NCBI GenBank assembly: GCA_033032175.1
Contig: CM065321.1
Coordinates: 6,346,501-6,410,500, forward strand
Reading direction: 5' to 3'
DNA length: 64,000 bases
DNA from: Saturnia japonica
Taxonomy: Eukaryota > Arthropoda > Insecta > Lepidoptera > Saturniidae
Positions 11,976 through 23,645 of this stretch are shown piece by piece. The position numbers and the translations under genes are program-made. How positions within the stretch are numbered: the first letter of the stretch is position 1; the number at the start of each line of letters is the position of its first letter. The notes beneath the pieces are model-generated. The model was not told the origin of the DNA and ran no database searches. It saw only the letters and a program-made list of their open reading frames with translations.

Positions 11976-12029
11976 GACAGTCGTACTAGTGGTGACGGTC
12001 GTACTAGTGGTGACCGTCGCAAGGGTGGT
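11976..12029 (+). repeat. Three tandem 18-bp units
   Basis: The units GACAGTCGTACTAGTGGT, GACGGTCGTACTAGTGGT and GACCGTCGCAAGGGTGGT follow each other directly. Read in frame they give a Val/Thr repeat, but the small surrounding frame (11941-12159) has no other sign of being a gene. Confidence 0.85.
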
Positions 12030-12131
12030 GACTTGCCTTGTTAGTGTAACTATTGGAAATCATAAGGGAACTGTGGCGTCTGGTGATATTTATCCTTTAT
12101 TTATAGTTTATTGTCGTAATTTTTCCAATAC

Positions 12132-12151
12132 CCACCGAAATTTTTCGGTGG
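12132..12151. repeat. Perfect 9-bp inverted repeat with 2-nt loop
   Basis: CCACCGAAA at 12132-12140 and TTTCGGTGG at 12143-12151 are exact reverse complements separated by TT. Could form a hairpin; function unknown. Confidence 0.8.
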
Positions 12152-12496
12152 ATGTTTAGCCAAAAAAAAATGAAAAGTCGGGCATTGTTGTTAGTCGTGA
12201 AGTATTTTTCGAACTACCGCAAATTAAAAGTGATATTCACGAAATTTTTTTTAGGAAAGAATGTAGTTGAGTTGAAATTTAATGTCATTTAATATAGTTG
12301 AATAGACACTTATTGCCATAACCAGTTCATATGAATTTGTTAAGCCTTGTTTTGCCAGGAGTGCACGAACTTTGAAAGAAAAATGTGCTGCTGCTTTGTT
12401 TGTTTCCTGTTAACAAATTTAGTGTGGCTGAGTTTGTGATGATTGGCAATAGACTCTAAATTTACTTTGAGATTCGAGGCCGATGAGTATAGCTCT

Positions 12497-12567
12497 AAGA
12501 ATTGATTGCTTTGGAAGTAGATTAAGATTGATGAATACCTTCCAAGAATTGATTGGTTTGGAAGTAG
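12497..12567 (+). repeat. Direct repeat, 24 bp, spaced 47 bp
   Basis: 'AAGAATTGATTG(C/G)TTTGG' plus AAGTAG occurs at 12497-12520 and again at 12544-12567 with one difference. This looks like a local duplication. Confidence 0.75.
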
Positions 12568-13559
12568 TGTACAATTCTTTTATAGTATTCCAAAAACAGT
12601 TTTATGAATGCACTGAGTAGTAGAGAACGCCCAATTAGGCTAAGAGGTTTTTATTATTCAAAAAATAACGAATTTATTAAATAAATAAATGAATTTATTT
12701 CATAAATAGTAGTAAATAAATTTAGTAAATAATATAGGATCAAAAAACCGAATTAATGAATTAAAAATAAAAACCACAGCATGTAACTTCAAGATCCCGC
12801 CCGTGTTCTAGGAGCTATTGTTTGTAAGTAACGCGGTATGGTATCTACTTCGCTGAAGCGCTAGCGGAAGCCAATCATTAATCTATGTTGTAAAATAAAC
12901 TAACATAAAATACACAGGAAATGTTACATTTGTGAAAATATAGTTACTATACTTTCTAAAGTTACATGAAATTTTTACTCGTAAGTTATAAACCACGTAG
13001 AAACGAAGTTAAAGTATACCATGAACTAAATTTTTTATTTATTCTCAAATATTATCGCATGGCAGAATCACATAAAGGGTTCTCAATCTTTCAATATTTG
13101 AGGTATTTGGTTACTTTATTAAGGCGCTCCGGCCACAACCGGCTGGCATTGCGTGACTCTATCGTAAGAATTTATCGTTTAAATATTGTAAATGCCATTT
13201 TCTTATACGACGTGCTTAATCTCGGTATCGGCACGTGTTAAAATATAACATAAATTATGACTTCCAAAATCTTATGAGGAACGGATTCAATATACCGTTA
13301 TGAAATATTCTTACCCTCTTTTTTTACCTATCCATTTTGAATAAATATCCAAACAGTATTAACGGTACAGTTCTTTTGAACATTTCTTCTACTTTTTTAT
13401 TTTATTTTATCTCAACCGTACTTCCATAATTGGGTGATTTACCGTAATCGCCACGCTTGGCTGGCGGGTTGGCGATCGCAGTATGGTCGTGGATAAATAC
13501 TCGAAGGACACTGCTACCCGTTCTTCAGCTAATCCCATAATTACCTTTTACGACACTCA
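12568..13559. other. AT-rich DNA, nothing recognised
   Basis: A 91-codon frame at 12966-13241 shows no known motif. The part from about 13410 may already belong to the LINE fragment that follows. Confidence 0.45.
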
Positions 13560-13890
13560 CGGGATGGGATGACTTGATTTGATCGAGTTTCACTTCGTGA
13601 TCGAATCAGAAATGAGGAGATCCGTAGAAGAATTAAAGTCACTGACTTAGCTCTCAGAATTGCTAGACTGAAAGCCAATTGCTAAATACGGGACCTCGCT
13701 CGTAGAATGGATGGCCAATGAGGTGGCTAATGGTACGTAGGCAGATCCGTCACGAGGAGACAAACGACCTAGTGAAGGTTGCGGGAACTCGCTGGATGTA
13801 AGCATCGTAGGACCATTCGTTGTGACAATCTTTAGTGCAGGTCTATGTGCATATTTTGGCTGAATGGGTGGATGGATGGAATGTCAACTT
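13560..13890 (+). pseudogene. LINE 3' fragment (C-terminus of ORF2), decayed
   Basis: Translated fragments, broken by shifts and stops, read DRIRNEEIRRRIKVTDLA at about 13598-13655 and then DDLVKVAGTRWM at about 13762-13800. These resemble the C-terminal zinc-knuckle/tail region of an insect LINE reverse transcriptase. The same stretch in opposite orientation is at 35505-35800, where the phrase 'CGAATCAGAAATGAGGAG' recurs. Only the 3' few hundred bases survive here. The clade is not determined. Confidence 0.7.
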
Positions 13891-14585
13891 TGTGATCCTC
13901 TACAGTTTTGCCAACGTCACGCCAATTACTCATCTAATGTCAAAACATAGCACTAACAAGAGGGCTGCTTCCTTGTTAAGACTATCCTGGATTTTGGTGT
14001 TAACCTAAAATACATGTTCCCAGATATTATTTATAATTCACTTTACACTACACATTAACCAAAGTATATTATGTAAAATACCACCAAAATTATATAATAA
14101 AGTGCCATATAACATATATTTTTAAATTAAAATAAAAACTACCACATGACAGACGAAGTTCCTGCCAAAAACTCCGTCAAACACTTGGTTCTAAACAAAG
14201 TCTTGTTTATATTCGAGACATTATATGAACATAGCTAGACAAACCTGACAAGCTGATAGAGAGCAGGTAGGAGGAGAAAAAACAAACGGTTGATTAATAT
14301 AATAAATTTCGCACCTTCGGTAAGACAAGGGCAGAATTGTTAAACATACGTAAAATTCTAAGTTCTTTAAAAACATCCTATTATATGGCGGAACAAAGAC
14401 GCTTCTAAAAAGTCTAAGACATATATCACGCAAATAACAATTACATCAAAGCAATATTAGCTGAAAAATTACAATTTTGATTTGTTATAAAGAATTCAAT
14501 TCTACTTGTAAACAGAAGTAGTAGTAGGTATTTTGCCTAGAATTTTCAATGGAATAGTTTTCTCATGATATGAAATGACGTAATA

Positions 14586-14883
14586 TCTATAATAAAGCTC
14601 AAGAGATTCTTTTTTGTCTATTTGTTCGAACGCGCTTATCTTTGGAAGTACCATTCAGAGTTGTGTTTAATAGCCTATTTATTGAGAAAGGTGACAGACT
14701 TCATGCTACTACTCTAAGAAGTGGAACAGTAACCATGAACGTCAAGCAAACTGGCAAGCTTTAAGCAAGTACAGGAAGTGACAATGTAACAGTGATAAGC
14801 TAGCTACACGGGTATACCTGCGCCGAGAAGAGTTGGTCGAATAAATTTAACACTACACTGGTGAATCCGAGGGGCACAGCTAG
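14586..14883 (+). mobile_element. Short non-autonomous Helitron, family H1
   Basis: It starts with TCTATAATAAAGCTCAAG directly after an A and ends with GGGGCACAGCTAG directly before a T, as Helitrons do (TC at the 5' end, CTAG at the 3' end, insertion between A and T). The GC-rich hairpin before the 3' end is degraded ('GTGAATCCGAGGGG'). Related copies are at 57049-57290, 26997-27175 and 32605-32890 and share 'CGAATAAATTTAA' and 'GCCTATTTATT'. It has no reading frame and must have relied on a Rep/helicase encoded elsewhere. Confidence 0.75.
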
Positions 14884-15618
14884 TAATAAATAAATGTAAT
14901 ACATATTTTCATTATATATTTTGTTCTATTCTTAACAATACTTCATGAAAATTTGAAACTGAAGCTAATGCAATAAACATCGTCCAAAGCGTTACACCGA
15001 ACTATTGGAATCAAAAATTTACTAAACTATTCAAACTATTCTAAAATCATATAAAAAGGTTATGTAATAAATTGCTTACAATTGTAAAGAGTTTTACGGT
15101 GATATTCTTTCACAAACCTTTAAATATCAATAGACAGTTTCAGTTTTAACTAAAACCGAAAATGCATAAGAAGCAAATAGCACACACACATGTATAATAC
15201 TCGAGAGTTAAATCTTTTTGGATGAATCTTATACATAAATACTAGCAGAGTACGAAACTAGGAACATTCAAATTCAACCATCCAATAGAAAGGTAGACGT
15301 GCGCCATTTTGCTTCTATTCTAAATTTAAATTTGTTATTGACCCAAGCGTTACTCGTGAAATGTCAGCGGGTATATCTAGAAATCAGGTAAAGCAACAAG
15401 TGCCAGAACTGGCATTCACGAGCATGAACCGTTTGGTAGCAGTGGCCGTCCCCTGGACAACCCCGCACCTAGACATTTTTATAGTGCTTGTTAACGGCAT
15501 TGTAAACACGCGCGACGTTTACCGCGCTATATCGTTGGCAAACAATTGTCCCACACCGATAAAACAGGACATCAAAAATAAAAAGCATTATGAACATTAC
15601 AGGATTACGGCATGTTTT
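14884..15618. other. Nothing firmly recognised
   Basis: The sequence from about 15310 to 15590 is more GC-rich than its surroundings and holds an 86-codon plus-strand frame (15361-15621) rich in Val, Asn and Thr. It matches no family I know. It could be a fragment of an unrecognised element. Confidence 0.4.
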
Positions 15619-16440
15619 TAACCGACTTCAAAAAAAGAAGGAGGTAATCAATTCGAATATATATTTTTTGGCTAACTATAAATCAAAAAATCTTTCTTTT
15701 TTATACAAAATAATCACAATTCTAATCAAAAATACAGATTAAACAGCAAAATAGTTTCCTCAAAATATTATTATTTTAGCAACAATTTGAGTTCGTGATG
15801 CATCGCTATTAATTAAAAAGTGGTGCTTTTTATGAACACATAATATCTATTAAAAACTAGCGCACAATAAACTTTGTAATTCGTTTTTGTTAAAATAAAG
15901 CTTCTATTGTCTTAACACTTATGGCAATTTGTATGGAACTCGCCGGCACGCTACCGCGGGTACGCTCGCTGCGCTCGCTCGGCTCGTACAATCGTTCTAT
16001 TCCTCACCTAACACAAACTCGGGGTTTCTTCGGTCGCTCATCGCTACCGTATATGGGCTAACTTTTTTGTCGCGTATTAGAGGAAAAAATGTAATGTAGT
16101 ATTCATGCATATTTTCGGATTATTTTTAGTACCTACTAGTTTTGTTAAAGATTTGGTTTGTTTGCATTACAATAATTATTTTGATGCTAAAAATAATAAA
16201 TTGACGGTGATAAGTTTTTTGATGTGCATTTTAAAATAAATCCATTTTTTCAAAATGTTCAGCTATAACTTTTTTGCTTATGGACCGATTTGGATGATTC
16301 TTTTTTCGTTGGAAAGGGGATACCCCAGAGTGGTCCTATTTTAATTTCATTGCCATTGGGCCTTCAACATCGAAGATATATCAGGGAACTTCTCAAAATC
16401 ATTAAAGTTGGTTTTCTTTTTTGTAAAAAAAAATCTTGTT
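15619..16440 (+). repeat. Dispersed repeat, family F, longest copy
   Basis: It begins 'AACCGACTTCAAAAAAAG' followed by GGAGG and 'TCAATTCGAATATATA', and ends near 16440 after 'CATCGAAGATATATCAGGG' and a T-rich stretch. A GC-rich patch ('CGCTCGCTGCGCTCGCTCGG') lies at 15964-15983. Shorter relatives are at 23449, 29208, 30062 (minus), 34385 and 62740. This repeat style is very common in lepidopteran genomes as far as I recall. It is non-coding. Confidence 0.7.
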
Positions 16441-17338
16441 TCAGTTATTAATTGCACAGCTTTAAGCTCCAAGTTAATTTATAAATCATAGTTTTAACAT
16501 CAACGATAATTACACTTAACAGCGCATATTCATACTTTAACAAAAACAAAGCGAAGTGGAAAAAATGTATATAGAGGTATATAAGGTGTACCTTGCTATA
16601 AACAAGGATAACGTTCGGTAGAAGACTGTACGATATGCTTAATATTTTTACGATGTACACGTTCTCCTTTAGCCGCTTTGGCGTTACTCTAAAGCCCGAC
16701 AAGGCTAGCATTAATATTATTTAGCAAAGAAGCTTCTAAAATGGCTTAATCTTACATTACAGAATGTGAAGATTAAAGTGATATAGAATATTTTGTTTGT
16801 TATTTGGCGTGCCAGCAGAGTACTTACATATTCATGTTTATATTTTACTTAGACGAACACGTAACAATAAAATAAAGTATTACTTCAATTAGAGAGATTA
16901 CAGCATGCAATATTTTTCTAGCTTTAACATAATATTAACTAAATACGAAATCAACAAAATTCATTTAAAAAAGAAGATATTACAAGCTAATAGATAATAT
17001 AAATATTGAGTTATGTAATAATTGATGAATTCTATTAATAGAAGATTTAAAAAAGGTCAAAGAACTAGAAAATATGTCAGGACTTTGATCGTAAATTTCA
17101 TTTAGTGTTGTAGATATGCGCCAAATATTAGTATTTGTTTTTTGTTTTGAGTTACACGATACAAGTCTTGAGTGGTACCTATTGTTAATAGTTAGCTTGG
17201 ATGGTATACAATAGCATCTAAGAAATCTTGGAATATCAATAAAAAGTTTAACTTCAAAGCGGAAGGATGTCAATGTAATACGAGAACACGCTGACCGCGC
17301 TATAATTACCAAAACATTAGAAAATGCTAGAACATGTC

Positions 17339-17525
17339 ATTTATCTTTGACTGGATCGCGATCATCATGTACCAAGTTTGCCTGGCATGGGCCATAGTGA
17401 CAGGTTTGTCGGGTTTTGGGACCACCAGTGTATATCGAGTAATCAAGCGAGGAGGTAGAGTATCTGTACCAGAATGGGTCGCGACCACGATGCACATAGC
17501 GATAAGCCCTCACCGTGACAGTTTT
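17339..17525 (-). repeat. Dispersed repeat, family R, copy 1
   Basis: Read on the minus strand it contains 'CGCTTGATTACTCGATATAC', 'CTGTCACTATGGC' and 'TCGCGATCCAGTC'. The same order of phrases is found at 45658-45785 (minus) and 53505-53690 (plus). Overlapping frames on both strands are products of the repeat. The element class is unknown. Confidence 0.65.
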
Positions 17526-17693
17526 TTGGTTTGTCATGTTTCGCGATCAGATATTGTATATACAGCTTCCGAAAGGATTGCAGCCTGACATGACGGCGAC
17601 GACTGGTGATGGATTACTTATTTTTAGATTGTACAGAATCGTCACTTTACTCGTGCAACATCTGGACTTCCTAACAATCTTTTCTTTTTCTTC

Positions 17694-17770
17694 CCGCTGA
17701 TCCTACTTAAGTAGGTTCGGCACAACGTGTGTTCTTCTGATTTTTACACACGGCAGGTGAATGAATACAT
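17694..17770 (+). repeat. Dispersed repeat, family P, copy 1
   Basis: 'CTACTTAAGTAGGTTCGGCA' followed by CAACGTGTGTTCTTCTG matches 'CACCTAAGTAGGGTCAGCAC' and CATGTTGTCC at 19829-19862. Short, non-coding; it looks like part of a common lepidopteran repeat. Confidence 0.6.
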
Positions 17771-18606
17771 ATCACCACGTTTTGAATTTAGATTCGGCAT
17801 TTTTTTTTTACGATCGACCGTCTACCTGATGTCAAATCAAATAATTCAAATATTTAGAAAATACAAATTAAAGTATAAAACTCATACGTTAATATACAAT
17901 AATAAAATAAAAAATAGCAAGATAACTGCGATTACCGTAAGCCCAGGATCGTCAATTACAGCAGTATCTATCCATCAGGTAATGTTCATATCGAAGCTCC
18001 TAGTAATATGGACGTCGACTTTATTGTTACGGGTTGTGAATCTTCTTGTTTTATAGAAATGTTTTGCGCACCAGTCGGCAATTTGATGGGTCCTGTTAAT
18101 TTTGTTGGTATAGTTGGTATTGATTTATAAACTCTGATTTACTGAGTATCTTCTGTCTTGTGTCACACACATTTTTAACGATGTCATTGTCAGTAATATT
18201 ATCAAGTCCCATAATATGAAGTGCTTTCGTAGTTTCCAAAAAAGCTGATTACTTCGTTTTATTTTTAATTACATACATACATATATTGTATGTGTTCTAT
18301 TCGTGTTTTTACGATAAATTACATTTCACGTTTCACGTATTTCATACACCCATGAAACCATGAATGTCGTCACTATATTTATTTATCAGTGTCCATTGAA
18401 AATATAAAATGTTTTCAAATATTACTTCGTAACCACTGATATTATAAGTAAAAAGGTACTTTTATTATCATTGTTCCTAAAAATATTACTATTATTGAAA
18501 AAAAAAAAAAAAAATTTAAAAGATAAAAGCCATAGTCGCAATCAGGTTATTTACTTGTTTCCTACTTTAACGTTTAAATTAATTAAACACTCCGTACAAC
18601 AAAGAC

Positions 18607-18620
18607 ATGACCGCGGTCAT
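18607..18620. repeat. 14-bp perfect palindrome ATGACCGCGGTCAT
   Basis: The palindrome sits at the start of a GC-richer island (about 18600-18740). On the minus strand that island has an open frame of about 56 codons without a recognised motif. Whether it is regulatory is unknown. Confidence 0.6.
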
Positions 18621-19499
18621 CCTGAGATCGCGTGACAGCCGTTGACCAATGCGGTGCCGGTTTAACATTGAGTCGCAAACAAATGAGCCTGTTTCAAACA
18701 CCAAGCCTTGATTGCCTCCGTTGAAACACTAAGATCCGTTAAACATGGATTAAAATGTCGTTTAGGCTAACTTTGGTAATGGTCTTGTTGGATTGAAGAT
18801 TAGTGGTTTAATGTCCTTTATATATTTTTTAATACTGTTGATCTTGTTACGTAGAAAGAAAGATATAAACTTAGGAAAGTTATGTAAGTCTTGGATTATT
18901 TTGAATATGGGGATACATTTTCATAAACGGTAATTTAATTCCGAAACTAAGCATAGCTTGTATTAATATGGTAACTACACAGCACATATACTATACTGTT
19001 ATTTCCGTGGGTAGTGAAAATGCCGTTAGATTATATGTCAATAAATTACTTTCCTACTCAGTGAAATAAAATTCAAACAATTTCACTATACTGTGATCGT
19101 ACTTACAGTATCTCTCCCCATGATTATTTTGCTCTTCCTTGTTATTGCTTGTTATTTCTACTTAGTTGTCCAAAACAAAACTGTACTGGTTCGGAATATG
19201 GCTCGCTTAAAAACCAAAATAAAGGAGAGTCGAAATCACTAGCAAAGCCTTGACCTTTACGTCATCGTTTAAAAAGTTGAATGTTTTCTATTTTTAGACC
19301 ATTGTTTTTTGGATTACAACGGAACGTGTGAGTAAATTGAATGTCTTATCGAACCTACGAATACAACATAATACTCGATGTTTCGAGTAGATTCTAGATG
19401 TTTCCAGATATTTCGAGAATAGTGAATCCTTTCCATTTGAACTAGATCCTAACCATACATTTATACTTACATATGATATATTTAACAAGCAGACACTTA

Positions 19500-19602
19500 T
19501 CTAATAACTATTATGCTAATCACACAAAAATCAGTCATATGCGGGAACAGAACTCGCGACCCTCGACATAATAATACAGCTTAATAGCACTGCACACGAC
19601 GC
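19500..19602 (-). mobile_element. tRNA-derived SINE fragment, family C, copy 1
   Basis: On the minus strand it reads 'GGGTCGCGAGTTCTGTTCCC' (B-box-like) after 'GTGTGCAGTGCTATTAAGC' (A-box region), then 'TGATTTTTGTGTGATTAGCA'. The plus-strand copy at 42055-42140 has the same layout ('GGTGACGCAGTG' and 'CGCGGGTCCCATTCCC'). This is a short, diverged polymerase III-type SINE head. Confidence 0.6.
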
Positions 19603-19819
19603 CTGTTAAAATTCTGTAAATTATTATTTATAATAAAAATTTCCAACCCGTTGCATTGTAAAATTAATAGTTTATAAAATAGGAATACATATCTAACTGA
19701 TACGTATGAAACAATAAAAGTTATACATATTTATAACAACATCCTTCAAAATTAATTGTACTTCAAGTATAAAGTCACACACAAGATATGGCTGGAAATA
19801 TTAATACATCGACTTCTTT

Positions 19820-19885
19820 TTACTCTAATCCCACCTAAGTAGGGTCAGCACAACATGTTGTCCACGATATTTACACGATAATGTA
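19820..19885 (+). repeat. Dispersed repeat, family P, copy 2
   Basis: 'CACCTAAGTAGGGTCAGCAC' plus AACATGTTGTCC; see the copy at 17694-17770. Confidence 0.6.
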
Positions 19886-20075
19886 AATTCCTAAAATATA
19901 AATTGATTTTTGATTTTGATTTTTTTCAACCCAGCTAAAACTTGCGCATATAATATTCAAAAAGTGTAAGAAACATAAAACCACAGTATCAGAGAAACAG
20001 TGTAACGTCTTTACACTTTTATTCCTTGTACGATATTGATTTTAACATGATTCAACTAATTATTTTATAATACAA

Positions 20076-20353
20076 CTAGCTGTGCCCCACGGTTTCACAC
20101 GTATTAATTTTATACGACAAACATGGACAACGTTGGCAATTTTTTATAATTTATGTAAAACTATCGAAAATTTTATGAGCAATAAATTAATTTTTCATAT
20201 TATAATATAGCTTATGTTACTCGCTGATACTGTAGCTTTACCTATATTGGTGAAAGAATTTTTTTTAATCGGTCCAGTAGTTTTTGAGTTTAACCATTAC
20301 AAAAAAAAAACGAACAAAAATCAAATCTTTCCTCTTTATAATATTGGCATAGA
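20076..20353 (-). mobile_element. Short non-autonomous Helitron, family H2, copy 1
   Basis: On the minus strand the element starts TCTATGCCAATATTATAAAG after A, and ends with a hairpin (GTGTGAAACCGTGGGG) and CACAGCTAG before T. The copy at 56398-56663 aligns along nearly its whole length and has both ends too. No reading frame of its own; an 86-codon plus-strand frame across it (20214-20474) is incidental. Confidence 0.85.
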
Positions 20354-20844
20354 TTTCTGTTTAGCAAAATTATGCACAGATGGCAAACAACTTCCGCTAC
20401 AATTTAATTCAAACCGGATACACCTAATGATAACGGATTTCGTTTTATATTTAATTAATTTTGTACGAAGCTAACAAAAGCGATGTATAAATAGCCACTT
20501 ATGTCTAAAATTGAATTTCTTTGACTATTACTATTTACAACTGAATAATTTATTGAAAAAATGGAAATTATTTGTCAAGTGCACTATGTTGGTAATATAA
20601 TATTCAGGAATATATGACGTAATTTCCAAGCAACAGATCGTGATATTTATTTATATCAGCTATTTGAAATTCAGATAAACTACTGAGATTTCGAACACAC
20701 AATGCAAAGGTACTTCAAAAGGTTCTTTACGTTAAAGAGCATACATATTGACGACCAGGTTAACTATTAAATACGGAACATTATTATAGAATTCTCGTCG
20801 TTGCTTTTTGTAAGAAATCAATTCAATAACCTAAGTATTAAAAA

Positions 20845-21000
20845 AAAACTTTATTTAATACAACTAAGGTGACGAACAAGCGTACAGACTGCCTAATTGT
20901 AAACGCTTACTGTAGCCTATGGATGTTAGCAACACCAGAGGAGTTATCACTAGCGCATTGCTGATCTTGCCTCAAGGAACTCCGGAAACCCTACTCACTA
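20845..21000 (+). repeat. Lepidopteran-style dispersed repeat fragment
   Basis: 'GGTGACGAACAAGCG', 'CTGTAGCCTATGGATGTTAG' and 'CAACACCAGAGGAGTTATCA' resemble a very common lepidopteran repeat (from memory of its style, not a search). Only one copy was seen in this window. Confidence 0.5.
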
Positions 21001-22044
21001 CAGGAACATAACACAAGGTTATTTGACTAGAATCTTCTGTATTAGGGTGGAGGTATTTCACCAGTCGGGTTGTCACAAGGAGAGAGACATTTCAAAAGAT
21101 ATTGGTTTATTCATTTTCTATCATCACATGGTATATTTTTTCCATGGTGTATAGATTTATCTGAATATGAAACTGCTCTACAATTTTGTTGAACTTTTAA
21201 ACTATTATAGCAACTGTGAGTTGACTGAAATTATACATTCAAATATCCCTTCAAATAGTCGTTCCCGAGTAATAACATTCAAAGAGAACCGTTCCGTCCG
21301 TCAACTTGGACAGGAGTCAGGACTAATGGTTGAATACAGTGTAATTAAAATTTTAGTAACTTCGCGAGCTGTTAGGAATTCTCCAAGTGTCTCTGGCCAA
21401 CCAATTTGAGCGTTTTGAACGTTGACCTCGGTCGCAATCGGCAATTTCCGTATTCCGTTAGCTATATTTATATTTCGAATTTCATTTATTTAAGTCCATT
21501 TAATTTAATTTAGAAGGGTAGACAAGTTGAATATTCGATGCTACGGTATTATAGGTTACATCTAAATAATTTATGAAGTTTTCTTGCTATTTTAAAATTA
21601 AATGCTTTCTTTTTAACGGTTTAACTAAGTGTTAGAACGATGATTATCTGTAGAGTTTAGTAACTATCTTAAACATATTTTGAGCGTATACAGTGAGAAC
21701 TTGTTAGGTGCAGTGAGGTTAGTTTTGAATAGTTTCATATGTTACCATTATGATTATATAGATAAAATTTCAAACTAATTAATGCAGTTGTTATATACTT
21801 ATTATTTATATGATATATTTAAATCAAAATCCATAATAACACAGATAAAGGAACTTGCAAGTAAGACCTTCGGTATTTTACCTTTCAATTGGTAAAATAC
21901 AATTTTAAATGAAATCATTAAAATTATAGATAATCCATTGTTAATATTATTAAAATTAATCGAATGTTAATTTTATAAATCCATAGCGTATTATCCAAAG
22001 CTCAAATTTAACAAAGCAATTGTCAATAACGATTAGTATAACAG

Positions 22045-22668
22045 CTAGCGACGTTTTCGAGAGAGAATTTAAGGTAGGCCAGTTTTAGATATGCTATCTC
22101 TGTCAGTCTCCCAGACGTCATACGGGCTATCTGGCTGGCGGTAGATGTTGCGTTCATTTCTTTTCCTATCACTAAATACACATACGCATGTTTATTATTT
22201 ATTATGGGTTATTAGATACCTAAATAACATCATATAAAAATTTCAGCCATACCAAAATATTTAGATTTTTTTTTAATTTATACTTAAACTTAAACTTTAT
22301 GTATATTAATATGATAATGTGAGGAAAATTTATTTATTAATAATTTTTTTTATTGATTATAAAATATATATTATCCTTAGGTACAATTCTTGAATATATA
22401 CATTACAATACTGAGTAGGGAAGAGAAGCCAGACAGAGTGGCGCCGTAACGCGTTACGTTACGAAGCAGCTTACCATCCCATAAGAAGTTATCACTTCAA
22501 AAAGAAACCTTAAAATTATTTGAAAAATTGATATTTTACCTGTACAGGTACGATGAGCACTGATGAACGTAACCTCTACCGCCAGCCAGATAGCTCGTAT
22601 GACATTCATAACATATCTAAAAACTGGCCTACCTGAAATTATTGTTTTCTCGACGTTGCTAGCTCTCG
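22045..22668. repeat. Long inverted repeat, arms of about 100-115 bp
   Basis: The left arm (22045-22158) includes 'AAGGTAGGCCAGTTTTAGAT' and 'GCTATCTGGCTGGCGGTAGA'. The right arm (22562-22668) is its reverse complement with differences, containing 'CTCTACCGCCAGCCAGATAG' and 'AACTGGCCTACCTGAAATT'. About 400 bp separate the arms. This could be one foldback-type element or two copies of a repeat inserted head to head. A perfect palindrome, CGTAACGCGTTACG, lies between the arms at 22445-22458. Confidence 0.8.
22445..22458. repeat. 14-bp perfect palindrome CGTAACGCGTTACG
   Basis: Exact palindrome within the spacer of the inverted repeat; a similar 'GCGCGTTACGTTCTGT' string appears at 56045-56060. 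Confidence 0.7.
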
Positions 22669-23448
22669 GACGAGAAAAAAACAAATGAATAGAGTTTTCA
22701 ACTGAATACAAATCCGCCCACATTCCCGGTATGACCTGCGTGTCAACCGGGCACGGTACGTCATTCACCATTCACCGGCCAAGCTACAATGGGTCGCACC
22801 GGAAACAATAACACACTTTTTCCGCTCACCCCTCGCCCACGCCGCGCTGCGTCACGTCGGTGCAATGTGGCAGATTTGACATCCGCGCAATTTCACCTTT
22901 TCGCTTTTGCTCCCACTTAAATACTATATACGAGGGCTTTGAGTAATTTTAAAAAAGCTTTGAGTAAACAAGATTTTTATAATCCGCAAGTCGACTGTAC
23001 CTATGTTTAAAAATTAAAGTTAATTATTGAGTAATATTGTTTTTTAGATATAAAAAAACAATACAAATGTTGAAAAAAGTAATTTTTTATTTATTTCATT
23101 TTCTCTTTGGAAAATTAATATTTTTTGTTTGTGAGTCACGTGATTTGACACGCCGATTAGAAAACGTGACGTCACCATTCAGGAAATATGAACGTTAAAA
23201 TAGTCTTATCTTTATTAGAACATTTAATTTTCTTTTATGATTTTTCATCACCTTGGGAATAGAATTTCCAAAAATCCTTCTTTACATTAATCTTATCATA
23301 TCATCAGTATAAAAAAACCGCGTGTAAATTTTCACGGCCCTAACCCCAGTAGTTAAAGCTGGTTGACATGTCAGTCAGTCAAGTTAGTTATCCTTTTATA
23401 TATTATGTAGATTATACAATTATATTGAAATTCCTAATTTTTTTTACC
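22669..23448. other. Nothing firmly recognised; GC-rich patch
   Basis: A GC-rich patch (about 22780-22900, 'CGCCCACGCCGCGCTGCGTC') continues from the inverted repeat and may belong to the same element. The rest is AT-rich. Confidence 0.45.
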
Positions 23449-23645
23449 GAGTTCAACAAAAGACGATTACTCAGTTCGAATGTATATTTTTAATGGATGT
23501 TCAGCCATAGGTAATTTCTTTGTTTATGAACTGATTTGTATGATTCTTTTTTTCATTGGACTTTCAAATTCGAAGATACACTAGGGAACTCTCCAAAATC
23601 ATTGAAGTAGGGTTTCCTCTTTGTTACAAATTGTCTTGTTAAATT
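23449..23645 (+). repeat. Dispersed repeat, family F, copy 2
   Basis: 'CAGTTCGAATGTATATTTTT', 'GGATGTTCAGCCATA', 'TCGAAGATACACTAGGGAAC' and 'AAATTGTCTTG' correspond in order to phrases in the copies at 15619-16440 and 34385-34585. Confidence 0.7.

Noticed and set aside
12132..12151. Hairpin followed by A/T run as a bacterial-type terminator
   Set aside because: The window is eukaryotic; there is no gene upstream and no other bacterial feature.
16980..17312. 110-codon minus-strand frame
   Set aside because: Low-complexity Ser/Ile/Asn-rich translation without motif; no support.
22454..22771. 105-codon minus-strand frame
   Set aside because: It runs across the right arm of the inverted repeat and its GC-rich spacer; no recognised domain.
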